NCBI GenBank assembly: GCA_030562195.1
Contig: CM060200.1
Span: forward strand, 41,575,084-41,639,083
DNA: 64,000 nucleotides
Origin: Nipponacmea schrenckii
Lineage: Eukaryota; Mollusca; Gastropoda; Lottiidae
Direction: 5' to 3'
Shown here: one piece after another, positions 13,023-25,917 of the stretch
How positions within the stretch are numbered: the stretch's first letter is position 1
Layout: each line of letters starts with the position of its first letter
Translations under genes and position numbers: made by a program
Notes under the pieces: model-generated
Told to the model about the DNA's origin: nothing
Databases searched by the model: none
Seen by the model: only the letters and a program-made list of their open reading frames with translations

Positions 13023-13244
13023 TTATTCAGTTTGTCACATGATCAACTACGTTTACACACCAATTATGCTAGTGAGACCAACGTTTAATTTTTAATTGGT
13101 TAATTTTTAAGTTATAGGCCAATAAGATGCCGATAACATCCTAATTCTGTATGTGATTGAGGCAGACTTGGGAATGTTCATTTGGACATTGATGACAGTT
13201 CTTGGATTCTAAATAGACAAAATTACATAATCATCTTTAATTAT

Positions 13245-13405
13245 TGATTCATGAAAGCTAGGATTTATGAAAGCTAGGATTTATTAAAGCTAGGATTTAT
13301 GAAAGCTAGGATTTATGAAAGCTAGGATTTATGAAAGCTAGGATTTATGAAAGCTAGGATTTATAAAAGCTAGGATTTATGAAAGCTAGGATTTATGTAA
13401 GCTTG
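13245..13405. repeat. 16-bp tandem repeat, about 10 copies
   Basis: Unit atttatgaaagctagg, with one or two substitutions in some units. Confidence 0.95.
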
Positions 13406-13879
13406 GGTCACAACAGACCTATAATATAAATGACCATTTCTCAACATCATGAAGTTGACATCTTATGTTTTTTAGCTTGAGAAATCTTGCTTCCAGCTAA
13501 TTCTTGTTCTTTGATATAAAAATGTTATTAGCTTATAATTATCATATTTCCACATTCTGTTTGAAAGGCAAGGTTGATCATGTCTGTCTTATACAATGAT
13601 GTGAGTCCTTGTTGAAGGTCAAGGTCAGACAAGTCTGCTGCTGGGTATTGTTGGGTGTGGCTGATCATGTCACTATGGATGATGTGATATTTTACAACTG
13701 TGATATTATGTGATTAGTGACAAAATAGAAAAATTTAGTTCTAGTGATTATGGTGGTTGAAAGATAACAAGTTACTATTCAACAGAAGGTACTGGTACAG
13801 GGTTAAAGTGGAGTTCACTATAGTTAAAATGAGTATACATAATAAAAAAACTATTTAGAAAAATTATCATAGTGAAATT

Positions 13880-14250
13880 GCAGTCACCACATCTGAATGA
13901 AAATCAGAATGATGTAAATTGATGCTATCAGTGTCCCTGATACATATACAAAATATAGAAAACCTCTTTACAATCTCTTTAATAGAACTGTTTAGTTTTA
14001 GTAGAATTACAGGAACCACAGACGTCTGATTGAAAATTAGAATGGTGTAAATTGATGCTATCAGTGTCCCTGATACACATACAAAATATAGTAAACCTCT
14101 TTACAATCTCTTTAGTAGAACTGTTTAGTTTTAGTAGAATTACAGGAACCACAGACGTCTGATTGAATATTAGAATGGTGTAAATTGATGTTATCAGTGT
14201 CCCTGATACACATACAAAATATAGAAAACCTCTTTACAATCTCTTTAAGT
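13880..14250 (-). repeat. 135-bp dispersed element, about 2.7 tandem copies, minus orientation
   Basis: aaacctctttacaatctctt, aattacaggaaccacagacg and gatgctatcagtgtccctga recur. This is the inverse of the array at 2430. Confidence 0.88.
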
Positions 14251-14497
14251 ATTAAAGAATACGAACCCAGGTTGACTATCATACCAATAGGTGTTCTGGA
14301 ATAATCAGCATACATTCATACTCTTGGATTCTAATTCAAATTCTACATTTAAAATGAATCTAAAACTCTAACAAGATAATTTGTGTAACTTTCCTAAATT
14401 ATTTTCACCAATATCTTCTTTCTGACAGTAAGATAAATATGTCTACATAAAGTTTATACATATGTAAATATCCCTTACAGTGACTTTTATAATAACA

Positions 14498-14585
14498 ATA
14501 GGAGAGTCAAATCGTGTGTTAGTGTTCTGTGTTAGTGTTAACACCAAACAAATTTGCATAACATTAACACAGAACACTAACACCA
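14498..14585. repeat. Fold-back palindrome, arms of about 35 bp
   Basis: The left arm gtcaaatcgtgtgttagtgt... pairs with the right arm ...acactaacaccagatttgac at about 31 of 35 positions, around a short loop accaaacaaatttgca. It may be a small MITE. Confidence 0.75.
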
Positions 14586-14639
14586 GATTTGACCTCACCC
14601 AATGCAATAACACAATCGTAGCCGTTCAGGTCATTATAG

Positions 14640-15120
14640 AGCAGTAGCGGTAGCTCAGTGAGATGCTTGCTCGCTAACATGAAGGTCCAGGGTTCAATCC
14701 TAGTTTAGGCTGAGATAATACTTCAACCCTGTCAGTAGAGAGCTGTGGTGGTACAGTGAGTTAGATGCTTGCTCACTAACCTGAAGGTCCAGGGTTCAAT
14801 CCTAGTATAGGTTGAGATAATACTTCAACCTTGTCAGTAGAGAGCTGTGGTGGTACAGTGAGTTAGATGCTTGCTCCCTAACATGAAGGTCCAGGGTTCA
14901 ATCCTAGTGTAGGTTGAGATAATACTTCAACCCTGTCAGTAGAGAGCTGTGGTGGCTCAGTGAGTTAGATGCTTGCTCTCTAACCTGAAGGTCCAGGGTT
15001 CAATCCTAGTATAGGTTGAGATAATACTTCAACCCTGTCAGTAGAGAGCTGTGGTGACTCAGTAAGTTAGATGCTTGCTCGCTAACCTGAAGGTCCAGGG
15101 TTCAATCTCATTATATGTTA
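14640..15120 (+). mobile_element. Tandem array of tRNA-like SINE heads, five copies of about 101 bp
   Basis: Each unit has a Pol III A-box-like ggtggctcagtgagttagat and a B box ggttcaatcc in the order and spacing of a tRNA. These are followed by ttgagataatacttcaaccc. No CCA-stem pairing or recognisable anticodon arm was found, so these are not tRNA genes. The units lack the SINE body. Confidence 0.8.
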
Positions 15121-15149
15121 AAATAATACTTCATGTATGTTGCAGAAAT

Positions 15150-15245
15150 GTTGTGTGCACACTCCTTAAACCGCGGCCCCGTGTGCTAGTGCTGTCAGGA
15201 TATATCTTTAACTGATCAAAGTGATGCCTTTTGAACCTGAACATT
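15150..15245 (+). mobile_element. SINE fragment
   Basis: ccttaaaccgcggccccgtg and a diverged body follow the tRNA-head array, suggesting the last head once had its body here. Confidence 0.5.
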
Positions 15246-15719
15246 TATTGATAGAATATCAATTATAGAAGCTACCAGCATCAAACACGAAAACTATCAT
15301 AATAAAAACTACAGTACAGAACTAATAATTAATTATTCAACACCATATTGTTGGGAAATACAAAATATCAATACTAGAAAATAGGCCAGGTTAAAAATGG
15401 GATGTCTGTTTAGAACACAGTCATATCGACCCCTAGGGGGAAATTTGAAAGGAAGGGGAGGAATTGGGGAATCACAGAAAAATGGGGAATATACTACGAA
15501 CTATAAGCATCAAGAGAGATAAACATGTTGTCAATCACTAAACCCCCAAAAGTTGGGGAGACACAAGTTATGAAACAATTTGCCAAGGGGGGAATCTCAT
15601 AAAAAAAAGTTGACAAGCACTGGTTTTTAAAATAGGCGAGGTAAAAGGGGAGTCTTGTTTAGAAAAAAGGTTGGAAAAGCCAGACCAGAATCTAGAGAAA
15701 GATTTTTCTAAGTGTACCT

Positions 15720-16120
15720 GAATTGAAATGTATGGAGTCCTATGTCCTACTAACTGGACCTTATTGGGCTAATGAACACTGGTAACACCATGCAGTGTTT
15801 AATGAGGGAGCTATAAGCATGCCATGAAAGTTCAATCTAAAGTATGTTATCATACCCTTTGTCCAATATTTATCTTGATGTTGCTATAAATTTACCAGCT
15901 GCATGTTCAATCAATTATTCTCTAATAGCCTGGTGGTATAACCAGGTCCCTTACACATTCATTACTTCATTTCTTGAAATTAAATTAAATAAATGGAGTT
16001 TTACATCTACTCTACTACACCTTATTGGCTAATGAAGACAGTGATGTAGAAATGAATTGAATAGATTTTTATATACTTCTGCATCTTGTGGCCTAATAGA
16101 GACAGATAGTTTTTGAGAAT
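15720..16120 (-). mobile_element. Two or three SINE tail fragments, minus orientation
   Basis: Starts at 15729 with tgtatggagtcctatgtcct and aacaccatgcagtgtttaat, then again at 15990 with aaatggagttttacatctac and once more weakly at 16055. Confidence 0.65.
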
Positions 16121-16324
16121 GGCCTTAGATGACAGTGATATTTATGTATAACTTATGCCTCTGATATACTTGAATGATAATTATATGTAAATAACATTTT
16201 AAAATAACCAGCATTCCATTTAAATCTATATAATTACTGTTTTTAACTCTGAATTACAATTCACTTGCCATCTATCTTGTCTTATGAAATTGTTTATTTA
16301 TCTATTTTCTCAGTGGTATTTCTT

Positions 16325-16995
16325 TGAACAGACAGATTCACCATTAGTTTGACCAATCATACCTTAGTCTCAGAAACAGGTAATATTTAGCTAAGTTAAT
16401 CAGTAATAGTGTTCACAGTTTAGTATATCATTAAAGAGACAGATTCACCATTAGTTTGACCAATCATACCTTAGTCTCAGAAACAGGTAATATTTAGCTA
16501 AGTTAATCAGTAATAGTGTTCACAGTTTAGTATATCATTGAAGAGACAGATTCACCATTAGTTTGACCAATCATACCTTAGACTCAAAAACAGGTAATAT
16601 TTAACTAAGTTAATCAGTAATAGTGTTCACAGTTTAGTAACAGATTCACCATTAGTTTGACCAATCATACCTTAGTCTCAGAAACAGGTAATATTTAGCT
16701 AAGTTAATCAGTAATAGTGTTCACAGTTTAGTATATCATTAAAGAGACAGATTCACCATTAGTTTGACCAATCATACCTTAGTCTCAGAAACAGGTAATA
16801 TTTAGCTAAGTTAATCAGTAATAGTGTTCACAGTTTAGTATATCATTAAAGAGACAGATTCACCATTAGTTTGACCAGTCATACCTTAGTCTCAGAAACA
16901 GGTAATATTTAGCTAAGTTAATCAGTAATAGTGTTCACAGTTTAGTATATCATTAAAGAGACAGATTCACTATTAGTTTGACCAGTCATACTATT
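16325..16995. repeat. 107-bp tandem repeat, about six copies
   Basis: Units contain agattcaccattagtttgac, caggtaatatttagctaagt and agtgttcacagtttagta. Unit three has a short deletion. A diverged single relative lies at about 23925. Confidence 0.95.
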
Positions 16996-17150
16996 ATTAT
17001 ATGATACTATTTGATACACTGTGATACTATTTGATACACTGTGATACTATTTGATACACTGTGATACTATTTGATACTCTATGATACTATTTGATACACT
17101 GTGATACTATTGATACAGCTATGATACTATGTTTAATTATAATACTCTGT
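16995..17150. repeat. 20-bp tandem repeat, about seven copies
   Basis: Unit tgatactatttgatacactg, decaying to the right. Confidence 0.9.
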
Positions 17151-17382
17151 GATACACTGTATGAATGAATCTATTAGAAATAACTAGAAAATGACAGAAA
17201 ATGACTGATTGATATGTGGGTTGTAGAAAGGAAATAGAAGTCACACAAACAATAATTAAATCTTATCAAGGACAAACACGTATCAATTCAGATAATTTAT
17301 TTAAAGGACACAAACTTATTTTCTTTTCTTGAAATAGTTGGTATTTTTAAAGAATATGAGCTATAATTAAATATATATTTTC

Positions 17383-17480
17383 AAGGTCAAACAAGATCTC
17401 TTCAAGGTCACACAAGATCTCTTCAAGATCACACAAGATCTCAAGGTCAAACAAGATCTCTTCAAGTTCAATCAAGTAGT
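17383..17480. repeat. Short tandem repeat around aagatctc
   Basis: Four to five units of tcaaggtcaaacaagatctc, about 20 bp. Confidence 0.85.
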
Positions 17481-18264
17481 AATCGAGATCAATTCATAAA
17501 AAAAAACACAACAATAATAACAAACAACATACATCATTAATAGATACATTGTTATAAAAGGTTATGTAAGGAATTCAACCCAAGGTGAAGTTATGGCACC
17601 AGTCTCCTTAGACTGGCAGACTGACTCAAAGGGTGGGGGTGGGGGGGGGGATGGTCAACTGAACATCTTGAAATCAAAATATGTCGCAACCCTTTCATGA
17701 AGCATCTGATAAAATTCTTCCCCAAAAAAATTCAAAAAATTTGGTGCATTCTACTACATATTTTAGGGAAAAAACCATAAAAATCAGGACCCTAGAATGA
17801 CACCCAATAAGCTTACAATGTAGCTAGTAAGGGCTTTGGGGTCCATTATTCACTCCTCTTTATAAATTGACTGTAAGCTTCTATATAAACCTTTAAATAT
17901 ACAATATATTGTAATTGTCAATCATTTTCTATTAAACACAACAAACAACTAGCCTTTAAATACAACTTGATATTCTCCCATTTCTAATACATTGTAGCAC
18001 TTATACACTTTAATATTTACCATATTTACCCTATATACTATTCTAAATAGCAATAAGTTTAACTGTTTATTTCCATTATATTTTTTAAAGGAAATAATGC
18101 ATCTTCAGAGTGAAAATATAAAGTTCTTAATCAGTTAACTTACCTGGTGTCATAAAGTAACAGAATTGCTGGAAAATTTGGAAAGCTCATAAAACTAAGA
18201 AATCAATTTATTTAGTTTTAGAAAATTTAGTGTTTTTTGATTATCAATTGCATCTTTATGGATA

Positions 18265-18600
18265 ATTACTAAGTTTTTTTGGATTTATCAGATTATATAA
18301 GGATTCTGTTATGTTATTTATGGCAGCAGGTATATCTACTGATAAATATATACATTTACTGACCAAGTTTAAGTTTTTTATTGGATTTATCAGATTATAT
18401 AAGGATTCTGTTATGTTATTTTAGCAGCAGGTATATCTACTGATTAATATATACTTTTACTGACCAAGTTTAAGTTTTTTAGATTTATCAGATTATATAA
18501 GGATTCTGTTATGTTATTTATAGCAGCAGGTATATTTACTGATTAATATATACTTTTATAGACCAAGTTTAAAATTTCGTAAATATTATGTTCATTCTAA
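18265..18600 (+). repeat. Diverged 127-bp family, three copies of about 115 bp
   Basis: ggattctgttatgttattta, gcagcaggtatatctactga and actgaccaagtttaag recur. The order of motifs matches the 12050 and 48480 loci (gattct, taactgatgaatatatac, accaagttta). Confidence 0.75.
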
Positions 18601-19224
18601 GATAAAGTACCTTTTAATATTCAGAATATAGATCTAGATCTAGAACTGTTTCAATAAGTATTTAATACGTTTTTGAAAAATATCTGAAATATAAAGTTGT
18701 GTTTGTGTTTTTTTTTTGGGGGGGGGGGTGTTATATTTTTCTTTCAGAATTAAAACAACATGTCTAAAGTTGTATTTTAGTAAGGTTAAAATAAAACTGC
18801 TCTACTAAATAGACTATATCTATATTATGTATGTTTTAAAGACCCTATTCAATTCAGCCCCTATTATATTCTCCAGTGCCCTGTAGATATATAGATATAA
18901 ACAGGCTAATAGGCAACCTGATAAATATTGACATCTTTCAGTATATACCAACCAAATGTTATTTTTATATATAAAATAATATTATTTAATCAAAATTAAA
19001 ATCAATGATATTTGTACAAGGTTGATCTGAAATTAAAATTCGCATGAAAGCACTGGCTGAGGTCATCATGTAAAAACCATATATTTGAGTGCTGTATATT
19101 TTAGTTCAGTTAGTATTTTCAAAAATAACAAAAACAAATTTTATAATCTGTTAGGAATTTAAGGTTGTAAGATAGCAGTTGCAAAAGCCCATGATTGTAG
19201 AATCTGACATTGATTGGGTTAGGT

Positions 19225-20060
19225 ATCAGTGGATTCATACCTGCTATCTATGTTTGGTATGTCACACTATGTAACTTTAGGTTTCACTGTTACTTTATGT
19301 TACTCTATGTAACACTATGTATGTTTCACTATGTTATGTTACTCTATGTAACACTATGTAACTTTATGTTTCACTGTTACTTTATGTTACTCTATGTAAT
19401 ACTATGTATGTTTTACTATGTTATGTAACACTATTTAACTTTATGTTTCACTGTTACTTTATGTTACTCTATGTAACACTATGTATGTTTCACTATGTAA
19501 TGTTACTCTATGTAACACTATGTAACTTTATGTTTCACTGTTACTTTATGTTACTCTATGTAACACTATGTATGTTTCACTATGTAATGTTACTCTATGT
19601 AACACTATGTAACTTTATGTTTCACTGTTACTTTATGTTACTCTATGTAATACTATGTATGTTTTACTATGTTATGTAACACTATGTAACTTTATGTTTC
19701 ACTGTTACTTTATGTTACTCTATGTAATACTATGTATGTTTCACTATGTTATGTTACTCTATGTAACACTATGTAACTTTATGTTTCACTGTTACTTTAT
19801 GTTACTCTATGTAATACTATGTATGTTTTACTATGTTATGTAACACTATTTAACTTTATGTTTCACTGTTACTTTATGTTACTCTATGTAATACTATGTA
19901 TGTTTCACTATGTTATGTTACTCTATGTAACACTATGTAACTTTATGTTTCACTGTTACTTTATGTTACTCTATGTAATACTATGTATGTTTTACTATGT
20001 TATGTAACACTATGTATGTTTCACTATGTAACTCTATGTTACAATATGTAACTATGTAAA
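19225..20060. repeat. 82-bp tandem repeat made of smaller tatgta motifs, about 10 copies
   Basis: Units contain actttatgtttcactgttac, tttatgttactctatgtaa and actatgtatgttt. Higher-order 164-bp dimers are visible. The open frames here (60-91 codons of Met/Tyr/Leu/Cys) are repeat products. Confidence 0.95.
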
Positions 20061-21560
20061 AATTTTATGGTTCTGTTTAAGAAGTTACAGTCAAGATAGC
20101 TAGATTCGCAGACTGTCATTGGTAAAGGTATTTTATTTTAAATAAATGTGGTTAAAAGTGACATCAGCACATCATCTGAGCTATAAACAGGTAACTGCAC
20201 ATCAGTTCATGGTCCTGTAAACTCAAACAAACTTAAATATATTGGCTACTTAAAAAGGGGATTCAAGCGTGAATGCTTGTGAATATTATAGAAATAAATA
20301 CAAAGTAAAACATATATTGACTGGCTTACCTCGGAAACTGACTTTACACAGCCGATTTTCGCGTCCACGGAGACTTTCGATGTATTTAAGATGTAAAATT
20401 AAAGCCATGCTTGATTATCAAAAACACTAATCCGTTTACAAGTCAACCACACAATGACAGATCATTCTAACCATTTTTGAAAGTTGTTTTCTCTTGGGGT
20501 CACTGTTTTTGTCGATCTGTTAATTCTCAAATGTCCTAAAACTTTTCTCAATATTTATATTAAACTAGTTGTTACTTGTCATCTGGTTAATTTCTTCTCA
20601 AAATTTTAATATAATGTCGATTTTTGTCAAGAATTTAAAACTATTTCAAAGTTCTTCAGAAACTAGAAACTTTCTTCTTCCTCCTATCTTAATTTTTTCG
20701 GTCTCCAAATGTGAACACCACATCCAATATGACCAGAGAACTCTACAATAAATTGACAGCTATTCATTTACAAAATCATTGAAGTTTGACAACAATTTTC
20801 ACCTGTGTTTTTCTTGCTTATCCAATTTTTATCTAAAACTTTGAAATTTAATCTCGCTTGTTGGGTAATTTACATCCCCAAACAAAAACATCCACAGTTC
20901 ACTGGGCTCAGGTTGAGAAATAACTGAACGACAACTTACACAAATTATAAACTGACAGTTTTAAACGGTTGGCACTGGATTTTAATCCAAAATAGAAGTC
21001 CATGTTGATGTTGAAGTGTAGTGATCACAGTTGAGAAGATGTTATCGTGTAAAATCCAACAACTACTCAGTGAGCTTCAGGTTTCTTATGAATTGTCGCC
21101 AACTGTCGAATGAATGAGTAGTTTTTCTCTGGAGCTTTCCAAACACGAGATCCTCTATACAATCACTATATACAATAACAAACATGGTTGGTGAGATCTG
21201 CCCTTGTGACCACTACTCACTAGATTAACTTTCATTTTAGCGAATTCTTGGCACAAAGTTTTAACATATAATAATATATACTTCATTATGTCACTTCATG
21301 TTTAATATACTTTTAAAAATTCGAAAATACTTTAAGGAATATAAACAAATTATACGCAATTCGGCAAATTGTACTAGCCAATAAACATCAATATTTCTGC
21401 AGTAACGGAATTTCCTACCGAGTGAACGTCAATGTAGTGCCATTTTTATTGGAACTATTCTGCTGTCACTGGCAACACTTGCAGGCAAATATCAATATGA
21501 TGAATTAGAACCATTGTCTGTTGATAATGGAACCGAGTCTCTAGTTTAAAGAAAATTAAT
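20061..21560. other. Low-repeat intergenic DNA without a recognised gene
   Basis: This stretch is less repetitive than its surroundings. I find no long open frame, no splice-linked pair of conserved coding blocks and no RNA gene. Confidence 0.4.
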
Positions 21561-21569
21561 TCTCAATTA

Positions 21570-22320
21570 TCAGTTCAGTTTCCCGTCTGCGTTTCCATCT
21601 ACAGGCTTAAATAGTTGAAAATCGAAAAAAGGACAGACTTAATTCGATGTTCTGACAAAATTTGGCTCATCTTACACATGCCGTTGCTAATCTTCAAAAG
21701 TCCCAACAGGTGCAACAGTAGGAGGTAAAACTCCATTCCATTTCATTTTCAGCTTCTGAACCAAATTCCATTTCATTCTGTCAATTTTCAATAACACAAA
21801 TTGACCTCTGCCAAGTTTTCAATCGATTGTTGATCTATAAAACTCTTTCGGGATTAATTTTCACCTTTCAGCCAACAAATTCTTACAATGCGGAATTCTC
21901 GTCTGCGTTTCTGCGTCCAGGTAGGACTGTTTCATTCATCGCACTTTCCGCCAAGGTTAATTTGCAAGAAAAAAACACGTTTTCCATTCTGGTATTTTAT
22001 TATGAGAATACTTCTCGATCAAATAAATATAATTTATCATTCTGAACTTAAAAACGAATCCTTTCAATGAAAGTCTCGTCTGCGTTTTCCACGTTCAGAA
22101 CTGTTTCATTCAGTTCACTTTCTTACAAGGTCATATATTCGACATTAGCTGGACCTAAAACATTTGCCAATAAAGTATTTTATGTGATTAGATCTGCCTT
22201 AAATATGATTACTTATTTCTTACGAATCCTTTGATGTAAATTGACCGTCTGCGTTTCTGCGTCGAGAACTGTTTGACTCAGTCAAATTTTGTTTCAAGGT
22301 CAAGTTTTCGACTTCTGACA
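21570..22320. repeat. Degenerate repeat with a conserved gtctgcgtttctgcgtc core, four copies
   Basis: Cores at about 21577, 21898, 22078 and 22246, each followed by actgtttcattcag-like and tcaaggt-like sequence. The core is better preserved than the sequence between copies. Confidence 0.6.
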
Positions 22321-23329
22321 GTGTATTCAATGTAACCACCTTTCTACCCCTAACTTTTCATTTTCATCCCGTGGTCCAAGTAACAGGGGCAGTTGTCCCA
22401 CCCAATCATTGGGTCAGTCTGTCCCCATTAGCACTGCGGTCTATGAAGATCGGCGTCACATTTTGAAGGTAAAATTTGCTTTCGGTTTATTTTTTGTTAT
22501 GCATGGTATTGCTGGGGAGATATCTTTTCGGAAAATTTGCACATATCATATAACGAAGTGATTCTATAAACACGCGATGCGGATACGGCATGCAAGAGTA
22601 AGTAGGACCTGCGTATCCGTAATGTGCATACATGTGCGGAAAACGTTTCTTTTCTTTGTCGCACAGACTCCTGAGATGATATCAAAATATGGCGTGCAAA
22701 AGGACATGGAAGCCCCACGAAATACGTTATAGTTGGGAAATCTTCGTGTGAAAAAGCGATTTTTTTTATCACGCCTGACCGATACCATAAATAATGGAAG
22801 CTTTTATCGTGTACAGAACCTGTCCATCATTCACAAGCTATTGTGATTTATATTTTACCATTTTATACCAATATAGGATATAACTTGCCCCTCCGAATTA
22901 TCAAATCTCATTACTGGCCTGCTTCAGTTTCTGAACTTGCAACTTTCGCGCACAGTCAGATAGTATTTACACGTGCACCACTGAAGGGAGAGAAACCTGG
23001 TAAAGGAAAGTTTAAAGGTATGTTTATGTTCTATTATTTACACCCCTGAACCCTGACATTTCATACCGAGACAATAATTAGTCCAGTAATGATTAGTTTA
23101 CATACGTTACCATAGCAACCGAATATTAATTATATTATAACCATATATAAACTATTTTATCGTGTCAATATTTCATAACATGATTGTTGTAAAACACGTG
23201 GGTAGTTGGGTGGCGATTAATAAAAAGGGAGCGAGGGAGGGGCTGACTCATCCAGTCAATCAATCATATCGATTTAAAATGCTAGTTATATAAGCCAATC
23301 AAATGACAGTTTTGTCTTCAAAATTGTGA

Positions 23330-23585
23330 CTGACATGGATATGCATCTAGTCGTTTGGATGGGACAAATAACAGACAAACCGTTTAAGAGGCACGTAACA
23401 GATCCCTCAAAATTTGAAAATCGTGAGAAAAGTTTTGCTTGGCGTTGTCCAACTGCATTAGCCCATTAGGTGCAGAGAAGGACACCAAACTCCATTCATT
23501 TCATTTCATTACTGTATTTTGATGTTGTAAATCAGAAATGAAATGTAATGAATGGAGTTTTACGTCCTACGCCTATGCAGTTGTA
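23330..23585. mobile_element. Two SINE fragments facing each other
   Basis: A plus-strand copy runs 23330-23520 (atggatatgcatctagtcgt to ctccattcatttcatttc) and a minus-strand tail starts at 23536 (gaaatgtaatgaatggagtt). Confidence 0.75.
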
Positions 23586-24400
23586 GATCAGATGTTTTCA
23601 ACCGGGGGTCATATATGCTTGTATAAGGTCATCAAACATAATTATGTGGTTTAGAATTGCAGGAACCACAGAGATCTGATTGAATTAGTGATTATGTCAA
23701 TTGATTTAATCAGTATTCAAATCTCTTTTAAGTCAATCGGTTCAGTCAGGCTATATTTCCGATATGAAAAGGAAGGGGGTAATGCTAATTGATCAAGAAT
23801 CCTGAGAGAGGTGATAGACAGAAACATAATGAAAAACAATTGTTCTTGATGCCAGGTGATCGACCCCCTTCTGTTCTGATCGAGGGTCATTTAAGACTGT
23901 TCTAAAATAGTTCAGACAGTTTCGCCGTCAGTTTGACCTTATGGGAAACAGGCATATTTTAGCTTAAATAATCAGTAATAATTTTTATATAACTCAATAT
24001 CGAAAGTTGAACCATGTCTAGAATTTTTCGAGATGGAAAGTTGAAATTCCGACACGTCATATAGCCATCTATAGACAGAACTCTCTAGTGTGGGGTATTT
24101 TTGGAGGGTAAATGCAATTTTAGTACATTTCTAAAAACTACATATTTTCAAATCTCAAATCAACCCCAGAAAGTTACGAAACGCGACCTTTAACCGATCT
24201 CGTGTCATGGAGACACGTATCACTGGAAGCGTCTCAGAGAATCACAGAACCATACTGTAATCTAGAAACTCTATCATGTCGGAAAAGATTACAGGATTTT
24301 AGTTAATTTAATTAATTATAAGAATGTTGTTGAATCCTGGCGATGTTCTGAAATCGGTCAAATGGAAATTCTGTACCGGTATAGACTATACATGGAAACA
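23586..24400. other. Intergenic DNA with old repeat fragments
   Basis: A fragment of the 135-bp element (ggaaccacagagatctgatt) at about 23662 and of the 107-bp family at about 23925. No gene. Confidence 0.45.
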
Positions 24401-24404
24401 AATA

Positions 24405-24925
24405 CTTAATTATCTTTATTAGCTATGTGGACTCTGGCAGACAAACCTTAACCAAACCTTAATACCGAATAAACTGTATTAGCTATGTGGACTCTGGTAG
24501 ACAAACCTAAATACCAAGTAAACATTATTAGCTATGTGGACTCTCTGAAAGTAATGCCTTTGGTAGACAATCCTATATACCCAAGAAACATTATCAGCTA
24601 TGTAGTCCCTCTAGAAGGGATGTTGAGTTGGCAAACACTAATGACAACTAAACATTATTAGCTATTAGACTCTCTGAAAGCTATGCAGACAAACATTTTT
24701 AGCTATGTGGACCCTGAGAAAGATGTAAAATCGACTAACTAATAGACCAACTCAATAGACAACTAAAGCTATGTGGACCCTTTGAAAGAGATAATGAGTT
24801 GACAAACCTAGGCACCAAATAAACATTATTAGCTATGTAGACTCTCTGAAAGGGATGCTGGGTTGACAGACCTAAATACTAAATAAACATTATTAGCCAT
24901 GTGGACTCTCTAACTCTCTAACTAA
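24405..24925. repeat. Diverged tandem repeat of about 60 bp, eight copies
   Basis: Units share attagctatgtggactct and acaaacctaaataccaa. Confidence 0.75.
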
Positions 24926-25322
24926 TGACTTTTGATAATGATGCCCTTCCATACACATAAGTGTTAAGCAAATTTACATGCATCTGTGATGAATAACAAA
25001 AGAGATATTTACAAAATAATCAAGAGGAAGATGTATTAAGATTACCTTTAAGATAAAATTACAGCAATATAGAAGTGTTGAGTCAATAACTGAACTGACA
25101 GGACAACGTGTAGTTCTAATGGGAAGAGAAAACTTGCCATGTTTCTACTTGACTCAATACTGCATTGTCACTTAACACTCTGAGAATTACGTTATCACTT
25201 GATTACCTAAACTAACAAGTGGGCTGAGGTGGGAAAGAATCAGTAGATTTGTCAAGGAAATAGCTATCACTGGCTGGGAAGTCAGATTTACAGTCTTGGA
25301 AGGTATACTGTAATCTTATTAT

Positions 25323-25600
25323 TTGATATATATTAGTCTGGAATGTTATAAGAGATATTCCCTTATAGAAGTACTGGTCTAGGTCACAAGTATTAGGTGT
25401 TATAAGAGATATTCTCCTATAGAAGCACTGGCCTAGGTCACAAGTATTAGGTATTATAAGAGATATTCCCTTATAGAAGTACTGGTCTAGGTCACAAGTA
25501 TTAGGTGTTATAAAGATATTCCCTTAAGAAGTACTGGTCTAGGTACAAGTATTAGGTGTTATAAGAGATATTCTTATAGAAGCACTAGTCTAGGTAATGA
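25323..25600 (+). repeat. 54-bp minisatellite, left part
   Basis: Unit taggtcacaagtattaggtg plus ttataagagatattctccta and tagaagcactggtc. About five units before an inserted SINE. Confidence 0.92.
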
Positions 25601-25917
25601 GACCGGGTTGTAAGATGAGGTTAAGAAACACTGAAGGTCTAGGGTTCAACCAAATCTGACTTTTGGATTTTTCAAGCACACTTCCCCTTGTCAGTGTATA
25701 GGAACTCATAAAAAGCTTAGCGTTGGAGGGACAAAAACGAGAGGTGTGTAAAGGGTCAGTAAATCCCTGACAGTATGGAGAGCAAAAAGATGTAGGCTAA
25801 TAAGTAAAAACTTCTCCCTCATTGAACACAGCTGGCTTGTCCGTATTTATTAGCTCCCCATAAGATGGTTAGCAGAAGTATAGGACGTAAAACTCCATTC
25901 ATTTCATTTCATTTGTC
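25600..25917 (+). mobile_element. SINE inserted in the 54-bp minisatellite
   Basis: Head remnant with ctagggttcaacc (B box), body with gtaggctaataagtaaaaac and ccctcattgaacac, tail ggacgtaaaactccattcat. The 54-bp array resumes directly after the tail. Confidence 0.75.

Noticed and set aside
14640..15120. Cluster of functional tRNA genes
   Set aside because: A and B boxes are present, but I could not form the acceptor stem or a normal anticodon arm, and the units continue into SINE-like sequence.
19210..20007. Series of 60-90-codon frames rich in Met, Tyr and Cys
   Set aside because: Repeat product of the 82-bp tatgta-type array.
22497..23049. Overlapping 68-91-codon frames in a less repetitive stretch
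   Set aside because: No recognised motif, no supporting splice partners, and frames on both strands compete. I cannot support a gene.
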